Part shown: positions 11,601 to 20,538 of the stretch, piece by piece
How positions within the stretch are numbered: position 1 is the stretch's first letter
Layout: the number at the start of each line of letters is the position of its first letter
Source of the DNA: Bondarzewia mesenterica
Lineage: Eukaryota; Basidiomycota; Agaricomycetes; Russulales; Bondarzewiaceae
NCBI GenBank assembly: GCA_004802705.1
Contig: SGPL01000239.1
Span: 14,401 to 47,719, forward strand
Reading direction: 5' to 3'
Length of the DNA: 33,319 nucleotides
Translations under genes and position numbers: made by a program
Notes under the pieces: model-generated
The model's database searches: none
What the model was told of the DNA's origin: nothing
The model's input: the letters and a program-made list of their open reading frames with translations, nothing else

Positions 11601-13014
11601 GCTGTCGGAGAGCCTCCAAAAGACAAGATATGCTTTTTCAGAAACTTGAAAAACGTCGTAGTGCTTCCTGCAGCTGGTACGTCAGAGCAAAGAGTATGTG
11701 GTGCAAATTTATCGTATTCATCAAGACNAATATGCNTAGGTGAAAGATCCCTGGCTTCCTGCCTNGGTGGTGGGGATTTGGACGGGTGAGCAATCTACTT
11801 AGTTGTCTGAGAGGTTCCGTCTCAAANTTCNTCCAGCGATCCTTACGACGTTTTTGTGGAAAACCCCAAATTGCTGCCGGCGGAGGCTCCAGAAGCGGCC
11901 GCATATAAGAGNGTGGGCACTCGTACTATTGAGGAAGATAGTACAGTCAACCATATATGCGANTTCATAGTGGAATATATCAATTCGGATGTCTTNGTAC
12001 GTTCGTCAAGATAACGTTCCGATAGCTCCTGATCTGAATTTTATCTTCAAAGGGTCTGNTATCTGACAAGCATCTTACTATTGCTGGTATGTCATCTTGT
12101 CCCCATTCACCCTACTGCAGCTCAATCCGAACCACTCATATAGATCAATCAAGCGTAAGCCGCATTCGNCGCATTCTCATTTGTCTTTGTATTCAATTCT
12201 CATTTAGGATGGAACCCACGACAAACGCTGTTTGAAACTCGCTGAGCTCTGTAGTCAAGCGGTCGATTATCCCAANAATGGAATTCCCGTCAATCTTGAC
12301 GAAGAGAAACTGCCCCGNTCGTTGATTCCGTTCAAACCTGACTGGAAGAAAGCCGAAGTCTCAGGAGTTCGGGACGCAGATTACTATGAGTCCGATCGCG
12401 CCCTGGGCCATCTTTTCCGCAACATCAACCTCGTTGACCCCCATGCGCAGCTGGACCTCCCGCCGCCACCGACGGATCCTTATGCCGACCCTATCTTCCG
12501 CACGCTCGCACCCATCATCCGAAACGCTCTCAAGCCTTCCCCTTCTGACACCCCAATCGCACCTCTGCCGACCTTCTCCATAGAGACTCTTTTCGCCCGC
12601 TACGTGCGCGAGCTGCGCTACATCCGCTCAACCCACACACTGACCGACTCGCCCGACATCTGCCTAGCCGAGGAGGAAGTCGTAATAGGGACGATCCTCG
12701 CAAAGTGTACGCAAAACCGCTGGCGCAAGGACCGGATGTTCAAGATGAAGCTACATGCNGACGCGCTTGTCAAGGATGTGCAGAGACGCATGTTCCCGAA
12801 TATCGCGACGGCAGACGATGCGGAGTTGAGGGCAGGGCTGGAGAGGGCTCGGGGCGCGTGGGAGTGGAGTTATAAGAATAACAAAAGGGCGAGTGTTCCA
12901 GGATCTGGGGAGGTGAATGCCGAGGTAGAAGGGGCCAATAGTTTTGGGTTGATCATGTTGGGACTCGTTCTGGATTGTTTGCAGAGATTGGAGACGCCCT
13001 TGGCTGCACTGTAA
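8687..13014 (+). CDS. Cellular RNA-dependent RNA polymerase (QDE-1/RDR family)
   Basis: A eukaryotic silencing RdRP that copies single-stranded RNA into dsRNA for Dicer (quelling/small-RNA pathway). Twelve exons: 8687-9253, 9313-9409, 9461-10668, 10734-10906, 10960-11377, 11435-11525, 11587-11676, 11740-11785, 11837-11996, 12053-12086, 12144-12154, 12208-13014, about 1233 aa. The catalytic double-psi beta-barrel is clear: YTDGVGTISSQLGNMIWEKL, YQIRFLGYKGVVAVD, RSPVVHPGD, VQRVYAVGEPPKDKICFFRN, GERSLASCLGGGDLDG and the metal-binding DLDGD (about residues 894-898, completed across an intron), then GLLSDKHLTIAD and DGTHDKRCLKLAELCSQAVD. The N-terminal 190 residues (MEFDLRKLDYDANHYQVAKA) resemble the RRM-like region of fungal RdRPs. 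Exon 11 is only 11 nt. N bases lie in the 3' half but break no motif. Several family paralogues are common in basidiomycetes; which one this is cannot be told here. Confidence 0.95.
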
Positions 13015-13412
13015 ACGAAGACGATTAGACGAGCCTCCACTTTTTCGATCCTTTAATGTTGTTCCAATATTCAATTGACATCTTGTAGAATTGCAGCTAG
13101 AAACACTCCTCGTTTTTCAACGAATTTCACACTATCCACGCGACTTCCTGAAGACCATGTTCTCGTTTTCGTCATGCCGTACGTATATGCAGTGTCGTGC
13201 TCTAGTTGGTCGTCTACAGAGACACTCCAGAGCTATATTGGTCATCTGTAAACCATTGCATCTGAACCATCATTGGAGGTATGCGACAGGTTAGGAAGGC
13301 AGTATACAGGCCAAACAACGATCGCCTCCAATAGACAACCGGACAAACGATTACTGGTCTACTGCGGATGCTCCAAGAACCTCTACTAAACATTCAATGC
13401 AGGTCAGTGTCC
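13015..13412. other. Intergenic region between convergent genes
   Basis: About 400 bp between the stop codons of the RdRP gene (+) and the glutaminyl cyclase gene (-). It should hold both 3' UTRs and polyadenylation signals. I see no exon, repeat or RNA gene in it. Confidence 0.6.
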
Positions 13413-14932
13413 TCAGCATACATGCGTTGCTATGATGCTCACCAATTCGCTGTCCGACCGTCTCACCTCTGGTCTGACATTCGACACGGTCTCCGATGCG
13501 GGTGATATCGACGGCGATGGTAACTGAGCCCGTTTTGTTTTCTCATCGGGTTGAAGACCGAGGTATTCGCAGAAGAAGACACGGAAGATGAGGTTCCATC
13601 TGCGCAAAGTGGGCAAGTCGAGGGCGCTTGCATCGTCCTGTGCAAGGACAAGACATTATTATTTGGCATATGAGGAAATGCGGAAAAGAATGCACATACG
13701 CGAAGGGTATGCCACACACTGGGAAATGGCTCGGTTATAATGTGCAAGACGCTGACCCCACGATGCAGAAATGGAATATGATCGTCACCAATGTATCCGT
13801 AACTTGCTTCCTGGCCCGTTCTAGGACGGAAAAAACTCCTTTCCTTTGCAGCATTTGCCTCGCCTTCCGCTTCGAGTAGCCCAGCGTCACGCAAGCGGGA
13901 TTCGGCACGGACGAGGGAATCAAAAAGCCATGCCGTGTCGGGGTAATAAGAGCGAACCATAGGAGAGGCCGCACCGAGGAGGTCGAGGAGGACAAGGTGC
14001 TCAATTGTGCTGAGGGGCGTCGATGGACTTGTTGGGGACAGCAGGCGTCGTTTCGGATGCGGTGGCAGGTAGGTCGTGGACCATTTCTCCGCGAGGTGCC
14101 TGAAAAGCAAATTCCGGAAAAGTTCGCAACGGAGATGTGGGGAAATGAGATACCTCGCGCCGTAGATGGAGTCAGTGTCTGTCCAGTCTTTGAACGCTTC
14201 TTCGCCGTCGAAAAATACGAGCTGCAACGTGGTATGAAGCGATTCGTCCTCGTCGAAGTCCCAGTCGTCAGAAGAGTCTACTATGCGCCTCGCACGTGCA
14301 TTGAGCAACGGGTCGAGTGTTTCAGCAAGGTCGAGCATCAGCGCACATGGCGCGGCGGAGTCGGTTGCGCCAACGAACTACTGCGGAGGCGACGCGAATT
14401 GAGTATTGGGAAGAAACCACATCACGCTGCATCATCAAAGCGCACCTGATTTTTTGGATACGTCGAAAAGAACTTGCTGTCGAAATGAGCTGCCAGAACG
14501 ACGCGCCTTGGAGCATCAGGGTCCTTCGTCGCAATGACGTTGGTGAAATTCTTTAGCCCAAAGGGCGTGTTATCCATAAAGCTATCTTCCTCGATGTGCC
14601 AGTCAAGCGCTCGGAGAGTTGAAACGATATGTTCTCGCACGAGCGTGTGGTTGGCTGTGTCAGCTATTCACATCGCGATTTCGTGCGTGAACTCAAGAGA
14701 TAATCGAAGTCGGAGAGTACTCACGAGAGCGGGGAATAAGAATTTTATATAGGTGAGAATCGACATTGGATGAATCAAGGTTCTTGACTGGGTCATTAGT
14801 ATTGGTCAAGGATGAGAGAGCGGCGGAGGATAGAGCGGGGAGATCGCGTTCGCCAAAGGACGGGGCTTCGTAGGTACATTGGATCAGGGAAAGGAGGAAG
14901 AGCAACGTTGTCGCCCAAAATCCCAATGACAT
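13413..14932 (-). CDS. Secreted glutaminyl-peptide cyclotransferase (M28-fold)
   Basis: Glutaminyl cyclase turns N-terminal Gln (or Glu) of secreted peptides into pyroglutamate; it has a zinc aminopeptidase fold. Five exons: 14932-14725, 14663-14446, 14377-14154, 14099-13700, 13637-13413, giving 424 aa. The start at 14,932 begins a signal peptide (MSLGFWATTLLFLLSLIQC); an in-frame Met 14 codons earlier is less likely. The zinc ligands and catalytic residues of the family are visible: RRVVLAAHFDSKFF, then GATDSAAPC (Asp about 148), FFDGEEAF (Glu 201/202), LVLLDLLGAASP (Asp about 256) and FPSVWHTLRDDA (His about 347), with HIPFLHRGVSVLHII before it. The hydrophilic extension after LGLQPDEKTKRAQLPSP is longer than in the human enzyme. 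The gene points away from the tRNA-Val and COA1. Confidence 0.93.
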
Positions 14933-15091
14933 AGCTGTGCAATAGTGGGGTCTGGTGGAAGGCGTGGGCGCCATGCCGGAGTGGTCGACGGCGGACGCTG
15001 AGACAACTTGAACGTCGTTTGACCGTCAAGTACATGTCTGTAATTTGAAATATTGATAAGCTACATATTGAAATGTCATTCATTTTTGTTA

Positions 15092-15165
15092 GGTTCGATG
15101 GGGTAGTTGGTTATCGCATCTGTCTAACACACAGAAGGTCCTCAGTTCGAGCCTGAGTCGAATCA
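15092..15165 (+). tRNA. tRNA-Val (anticodon AAC), copy 2, with D-stem mismatch
   Basis: A 74-nt tRNA with the same acceptor stem, AAC anticodon loop (CTAACAC) and discriminator A as copy 1. It differs at two sites. One change in the T arm (CTGAG instead of CTGGG) makes the stem fully Watson-Crick. The other is G instead of C at position 11, which leaves a G-G mismatch with position 24 in the D stem. A T5 run about 15 nt downstream could terminate Pol III. It may be functional, weakly functional or a decaying copy. It lies 126 nt upstream of the COA1 start. Confidence 0.88.
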
Positions 15166-15290
15166 TAATTGAAGTTCGGCTTTTTGTTGCCTCTGATAAC
15201 TTTTGTCATCACGTGTAATTGACAACTTCAGTCAAGCGTGACATCGGCAAGTCCGCGCCAATAATTTCCGACTCATTCCATTGGTCTGGT

Positions 15291-16150
15291 ATGCACTCAA
15301 TCTCTCGCGTCCGTACTCTGTCCTCCCAGCTATGCCGCCCATCACCACTTAGGACCTTCAAAAAGTCCTGCCTTTCTGCGTCTGAGGGCTCTCAACCAAC
15401 TTCCAAACCCATTCCCACATCAGAGCTGTTCTCGTCCCCCTCCAGGCCGCGCCAGTACTACGCCCGTCCCCAGCCCAGGGATCTGCCTCCATACCGCGTA
15501 ATCCTCTATAATTCGTACCTTTTCAAGGCCAGGCTTATGCTTACCTGCTGCATCCGTTGTAGAGAACATGGCCGGTCCTGCTTGCGTTCAGTGTAGCCGG
15601 AGTAGGCGTATGGGCAGCCTTCCTGACATACGTTGCGAACCAGGAGCGGCTATCGAGCTCTGCCATGCAGAGAATTGTTAATACTATTAAACAAAGCTCG
15701 GAAGCGCGAGAATTGTTGGGAGAGGCTATTCGTCTGGAGCCTACGTGGTATCTGAACGGTGATCCATGGGTGGAGGGCTCCGTGAGTCTTGTTCCGTGAA
15801 CCTGAATCCCGCAAAGCCCATTTTCTCAAATCATGTTTGAATTTCTCTTTCAAATGTAGGTAAGTATGCTTCAGGGGAACATCGACCTCAGCTTCCGCGT
15901 GAAAGGCCATAAAGGTCTGTGACAGATGCAACTTTTTTTATTTCGACTCTAGCTTATCTCGTTCGCGGGTGAATAGGAGCCGGCAAGGTGTACTTCACTA
16001 GCATTCGCAAGGCCAAGGGTGAACCCTTTACAATAAGTACGATCATGACTATGTCTCAAATTTTCATCTCATGTTCCCTCTCTTCCACCAGTTCGCTTCA
16101 AAATAATCGGCGACAATGGCACTGTCGTACAGATACCTACCATCGAATAA
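15291..16150 (+). CDS. COA1: Cytochrome c oxidase assembly factor COA1 (DUF1783)
   Basis: Coa1 is an inner-membrane protein that acts with Shy1 and Mss51 in maturing Cox1 during complex IV assembly. Five exons: 15291-15497, 15563-15781, 15860-15914, 15977-16036, 16092-16150, giving 199 aa. The start MHSISRVRTLSSQLCRPSPL is a typical Arg/Ser-rich mitochondrial presequence; an in-frame Met 24 codons upstream is possible. One transmembrane helix follows at about residues 72-92 (VLLAFSVAGVGVWAAFLTYV). The family core is clear: LNGDPWVEGSVSMLQGNIDL, then SFRVKGHKGAGKVYFTSIRK, and the end IRFKIIGDNGTVVQIPTIE. It lies downstream of, and on the same strand as, a tRNA-Val gene. Confidence 0.9.
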
Positions 16151-16463
16151 TAGTCACTTCGCCAAGCTTCGCAAACCTGTGTTATCACATTGCCCCATCT
16201 TCGTTCTCGCGTAGAAAGCAATTGGACCAAAAGCACATGTCAAATTGATTTCTGTGTGCATCGCTACTCACATCATTGCCTGCATCCCTGGATTATATCG
16301 GTGTGCTCTACGTATTTCAGTATCGCTTGAGACTGCTTGCACGGACGGGGTCGGGCAAGAAGACGGGATCATGACGTGCTGCTTTTGCTTATGTGACTGA
16401 CAAACACATCCGATTCGCTCAGTCATCATCTATGCCGATGATATGCCTCGTGAATGCTGGCGT

Positions 16464-16505
16464 ACTAAGTACCCGTAGGCTCCGAATAGCCTGCAGGTAC
16501 TTAGT
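16464..16505. repeat. Imperfect 18-bp inverted repeat with 6-nt loop
   Basis: The left arm begins ACTAAGTACC and the right arm ends GGTACTTAGT. The 18-bp arms match at 16 positions around a 6-nt loop. It could be a small fold-back remnant or a structured RNA; no promoter or A/B boxes are visible beside it. Confidence 0.6.
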
Positions 16506-17004
16506 AGTGGTATGCTAGTCTCCGTTGCTGACCTCATCAAGAAGATAGTCGTTCTGGATTAGAGATGCTATGCATGCTATGGATCGGCCTGCCTCAAGAC
16601 TGACGTTATGTGATTCCCTTGCCTCCCCCGCTATCTTTGGAGAAGCCCGAGGTGAGCCGTCCTCAACCTCGATTCATATTCAACACCTTATATTTTGCCG
16701 CCCTCCTTCGAAGTCTGGACAACTTGTGGCCCAAAAAGTAGCAGCCAGGTATTGAAACAAAGTCGCCGATACCTGCTGCGGGTGCAGGATCAGCCATTTG
16801 TTCACCCAACCCCTGATCAAAGCATTATATTCTGTTCATGAACTATCATCCGATCAGACTTGGATCAGAATGTGCACCAGTTAGGAAGAAACGGAAGTGC
16901 AAACAGTAATCGTTCCCCGTTCGTCTGACTCCCACCTACTCGTCCTGGCGTCTTAACTCACCCAGAAGTCTGACGTTCGGTAAGGGAAAAGTACATTTAT
17001 GTAG

Positions 17005-17195
17005 GTGAGATCTACACAGCGCTCATCTCGCAGGCTGCTGGAACTACGAATGAGTTTCTCGAGCTGACCCAGACGTTGCCGAGCAACGGCAATGTTACAG
17101 ATACAGACCAATGCGTTGCTCAAGCCCTAGCTAGCCGTGCGCGATGTTCCGAGCCCGCGATCCTTTCTGCAGCTACGGAGGATATCGAGCAACAG
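17005..17195 (+). other. Orphan exon-like segment, function unknown
   Basis: Between an acceptor-like TAG and a donor-like GTGTGT, 191 nt stay open in one frame and read GEIYTALISQAAGTTNEFLE, then LTQTLPSNGNV, then CVAQALASRARC. The frame is Ala/Thr/Ser rich with two cysteines and resembles small secreted basidiomycete proteins in general. I cannot place a start codon, a signal peptide or further exons, so it may be one exon of an unmodelled gene or a gene relic. Confidence 0.35.
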
Positions 17196-17453
17196 GTGTG
17201 TTCTCATCAAGTGCGCTCAACTTGAGCTGCACCGTGACGTTCCCGTTTGCGGACCACGTCAGGACAATCCTTTCCAGACTGATAGAGAGATTGTGAGCTG
17301 GTAGGGGCGTGCGTGGAGAGAACACGGAGTGTGCGCTGGCTTTATTACAGAAGTGAGAGAAATGACACCGCCCGGGATCAAAACAGAAGACATTCAAGTC
17401 ATATTCACACGAAGTCAGCCCGGCTACGCCTATTTATACATAACTTCAGTGTT

Positions 17454-17477
17454 CAATATCAATATCAATATCAATAG
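17454..17477. repeat. Short (CAATAT)n microsatellite
   Basis: Four tandem hexamer units, the last with one change (CAATAG). No functional role is apparent. Confidence 0.8.
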
Positions 17478-17843
17478 CTGTCGCTTTGAGCGATTCGCTT
17501 TCGGAGTGGTCATGCACACGTTGGCTCAGGTAACACCTATACGTTAGACGGGAAGGGGAGAAGACTTAGCAGACACTGTCTAGATGTCTCGGTAAGGTGT
17601 GTGCTGAACAGCTGTTAGACATATGATCAACATATCGTAGTGCTATCATGCCCGGATTTTTCAGGCGAAAGATTCGACGGTCGAAGAGCAGCGACTTCTG
17701 TTCATTGTCATACGACTCGAGAACAAATATAAAAACCGGGCATCCGCAACGTGGGCATAAAAAACCTTACTCTCCAAACAAGACCACAAGAAACCAAGGC
17801 AAGCGCGAGATATGAAACGAGCATCCACCTTCCCAACAGTACC

Positions 17844-19460
17844 CTAACGTCCACCGACCTGAGGGTTCCTACGTCCACGACCTCCGCCTCGTCTGCCATA
17901 TCCTCCCCACCCACCGACATACGCACCAGGACCCATAAGTCCCACACCACCCGGCTCACCAAATGTTGCCACGTTCCTCTCCCTCTCTTCCTCCCTCCTG
18001 TTCCTCCCGCCGCCTCGGCCCCTTCCACCACGTCCACCGCCCTGCGGGATCCCAAGCCCCTGCGTTGAGGACGACAAAGAATCAAAGAACGACTTCGATG
18101 GATTATAGGCCTTCTCCTCCTCCTTCGCTGCCTTCTCCTTTACCTCACCATCTTCGTTGTCTGACGGGTTCGTCTTCTCCTCATCAGGAGTAGAGCCATT
18201 CTGGGCCTTTGGGCTCTTGCTGCCACTTGCGAGTGCGGCTTTATCGAACCGTGCGTTAGAGCCCGCAAAATCGAAGTCCGTGGCTGGCACACGGAGATCG
18301 CCTGCTTTGATATCCACCCCCCTCCCACCAGAAGGGCCACCACGTCGACCGCCCCGCGCACCGTTGGCCACGCGAAGATCACCGAGCGCCCGTTCAACAG
18401 TTTCTAAAGACGCTGCAGCGGAGTGCAAACCGCCACTCCGCCGCCCATCACCGTTTGGCGTACCACTGCTCGACCCAGCAGCCCGGTTAGCAGAAGCAAC
18501 CGAACCTTGCGCTGCGTCTGGCTGCTGAGGCCGTGGTGCGTAGGGTTGTGGCGGCTGTGGTTGCTGCATAGGCTGTTGACCAACCTGCTGGGGTGGGACT
18601 TGACTTTTTTTGGAAGCCAGGCTGCCCGTATGGTGCATATGTGGTATTTACTGACGGCGCAGATGCCTTTTGGTCAAATTAAGTTAGTTTTGGAAATTAT
18701 ATGAGTGAGACAGAGATGATGACAGATCGAGATCAGAAGGAAGGCAACGGGTTATCCACACGGTTTTTGCGCTCTCGGATATGCAAGTCGTACTTGCTCA
18801 CATCCGTTAATGGTTTCATCACCAAGATAAAAAAATATTGGGAGGCAGAAAAATCAGAGAGATCGACTCACACCAAGCACAGCCGGATCATCATGCACAC
18901 TTCTACGTGGTGCAGGCTCGTCGACGGCCAAATCCTTCACCTCTGATGCACGGAAAATGATATATTGGTACGGCTCCTGCACAGGTGGGATGAACTCTGC
19001 CGGCGGTCTGAACAGACAGGTTTGCGTCAGTACCATGTAACCAAAAATGTACCATGGGAATGCAGATCTCAGAAGGAAGGCAACGGAGACATCCACACGA
19101 GGTTTATGCGCTCTCGGATAGCGAGCCGTAGCTCATTGACATCCGTAAATGATTCATCACAAAACGTTCGAAAAAAGAGGAGGAAAAAAATATTGAACAC
19201 GGACCGTCGCTGTTCAGTACCCATAGAAAAGACTGCGCATAGACTTGTAAGAAATCGCTCCAATATAGCATTAGGGAATGAAAGACATGCCATTTGAAAG
19301 CTGAATAGTCGATGCCTGGGCGTCGATTCCCGCAAGGATGCCGCGGTACCGCACATCGGAATGAGATATCAGAGAGATGGGTTTTCTACACTGAGCATTG
19401 TCAATGATCGGCGGTGACGTTGCAAAGACGTTGCACGAACCCAATGAAAGACATAGCCAT
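17844..19460 (-). CDS. SCD6: Scd6/LSM14-family P-body RNA-binding protein, with homopolymer frameshift
   Basis: Scd6 (Sum2/RAP55/LSM14) represses translation and promotes mRNA decapping in P-bodies. Five exons: 19460-19441, 19385-19291, 19232-19205, 19007-18872, 18666-17844, about 366 aa once the frame is mended. The N-terminal LSm14 domain spans about residues 1-80 (FIGKPISLISHSDVRYRGIL, EPYQYIIFRASEVKDLAVDE). It is followed by a Gln/Pro-rich linker, the FDF motif (TDFDFAGSNARFDK), the FFD box (NPSKSFFDSLSSSTQ), the TFG box (RNVATFGEPGG) and an RGG/GRGRGG tail. Exon 5 changes frame at a T7 run (18605-18611, plus strand); one base fewer makes every exon phase consistent. Intron 2 uses a GC donor (GCATGT). 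Introns 3 and 4 are about 200 nt, unlike the 50-60 nt norm, and share sequence. Confidence 0.88.
18667..18871 (-). repeat. Introner-like intron A (intron 4 of the Scd6-like gene)
   Basis: A 205-nt intron whose core (about 18733-18840) matches intron 3 of the same gene in the same orientation. Shared blocks include AGAAGGAAGGCAACGG, ATCCACACG, GCGCTCTCGGATA, ACATCCGT and an A-rich end before ATATTG (plus strand). Splice ends differ from those of the partner intron. Confidence 0.75.
19008..19204 (-). repeat. Introner-like intron B (intron 3 of the Scd6-like gene)
   Basis: A 197-nt intron carrying the second copy of the core (about 19069-19195). By eye about four in five positions agree with the copy in intron 4, with small indels. 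The two introns are separated by the 136-nt exon 4, which is not duplicated. Confidence 0.75.
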
Positions 19461-20538
19461 GATCACGGAAGTGGAGGGACAAAAGAGAGAGTTGAATGGA
19501 GAAGGTGGTCGGAGGTGAACTTGTCTTCTTTCGTGGGGACCTCGCCTATATCCATTTTGAAACTCCGATCAGTTTCATGGTGCCATTTCCGTCTGACTCC
19601 TTCGCCACCCCGGAGTCCTCTCAGCGTCCTCACTACTTATGTACTTACTACCCGCGGGAGCTTGCAACGGAGACCGCAAAACATCCAGCTGTATATATCT
19701 TACAGCCCAGCAGGTTACACAATTATCCAAAATGACTGCTAGTCGACCGGAGAGGACTGTTTGGTGACTAGAGTCTGAGCTTCTGAAAGATTTTGAATTC
19801 TGCTTTCTATGAGCAGGCAGAACGCGATGGTACGTCCATTATGTTGTTCATGTATGGACGAGTATCACTGATTTTTCCGTGATAGGCAGCGTGCATCGCC
19901 AGCAATTAGGACCACGTTAGTATGATGCCACAGTATCTGATCATAAGCAGCGGGACTCAAATCCTCTCAAGTCCCACAGTATGCATAGTGAGTAAATTGC
20001 TCTCAACGCGGAGGACGCACATCGTAAAACTCAAGCCGTTGTTAAGCTACTAGTATTCTATCATAGTGTAAACTGTTTATATGGGCGCTCGAGAGCGTCA
20101 CTAGGACGCATACACCGTGCATCAATACTCAATAGCACTCAGCAGGCGACTTCGCGGTTTCAGGAATCAATCCTACAGATAGAATCGTTGAGCAGGCGAT
20201 TGCATTAACCTAGCGCCTGTACCCACTAATAAGTATTGTGTTTTAAAGACTGTCTTCGGTCAGAGTTGCCGGTGCCCATTCAAGTAGTCGGCGCCCACTG
20301 TCGTAAAATTTCTGCCTCGCAGCAAAATGCTAGCGCTTGACGATGATCAGATTTGATATGTCATATTTGTATTCTCTCAGTGGTAAATCAGTCCAGGACA
20401 GTCTAGGACCTCATCGTACTAATTAACCCCTAGCGCCCATTCTACACGTGTTTGATCAGGTTTGATCATACCGCCAAACTTCATCCAAAGAGATATAAAA
20501 GGTCTCTTAGCGGTACGAGTGGGCATCGCAACCCCGCA
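19461..20538. other. Intergenic region between divergent Scd6-like and calpain genes
   Basis: This 1.08-kb stretch lies between the start codons of two divergent genes. Apart from a TATA-like box near the calpain start I see no gene, RNA or repeat with convincing structure. Confidence 0.5.
20494..20500 (+). promoter_or_regulatory. TATA-like box upstream of the calpain gene
   Basis: TATAAAA lies 39 nt upstream of the chosen ATG at 20,539. It also falls inside the longer frame that would start at 20,452, which favours the downstream start codon. Confidence 0.4.

Larger units (their letters stand above)
16151..17843. other. Gene-poor region with one exon-like segment, a hairpin and a microsatellite
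   Basis: This 1.7-kb gap between COA1 and the Scd6-like gene has no gene model I can support. It holds a 42-nt hairpin, one open segment with coding character (17005-17195) and four hexamer units (about 17454-17477); all are listed separately. The last 100 bp should be the 3' UTR of the Scd6-like gene. Confidence 0.5.

Noticed and set aside
19398..19742. A 114-codon plus-strand frame over the Scd6-like start
   Set aside because: It is antisense to exons 1-2 and the promoter of the Scd6-like gene and has no motif.
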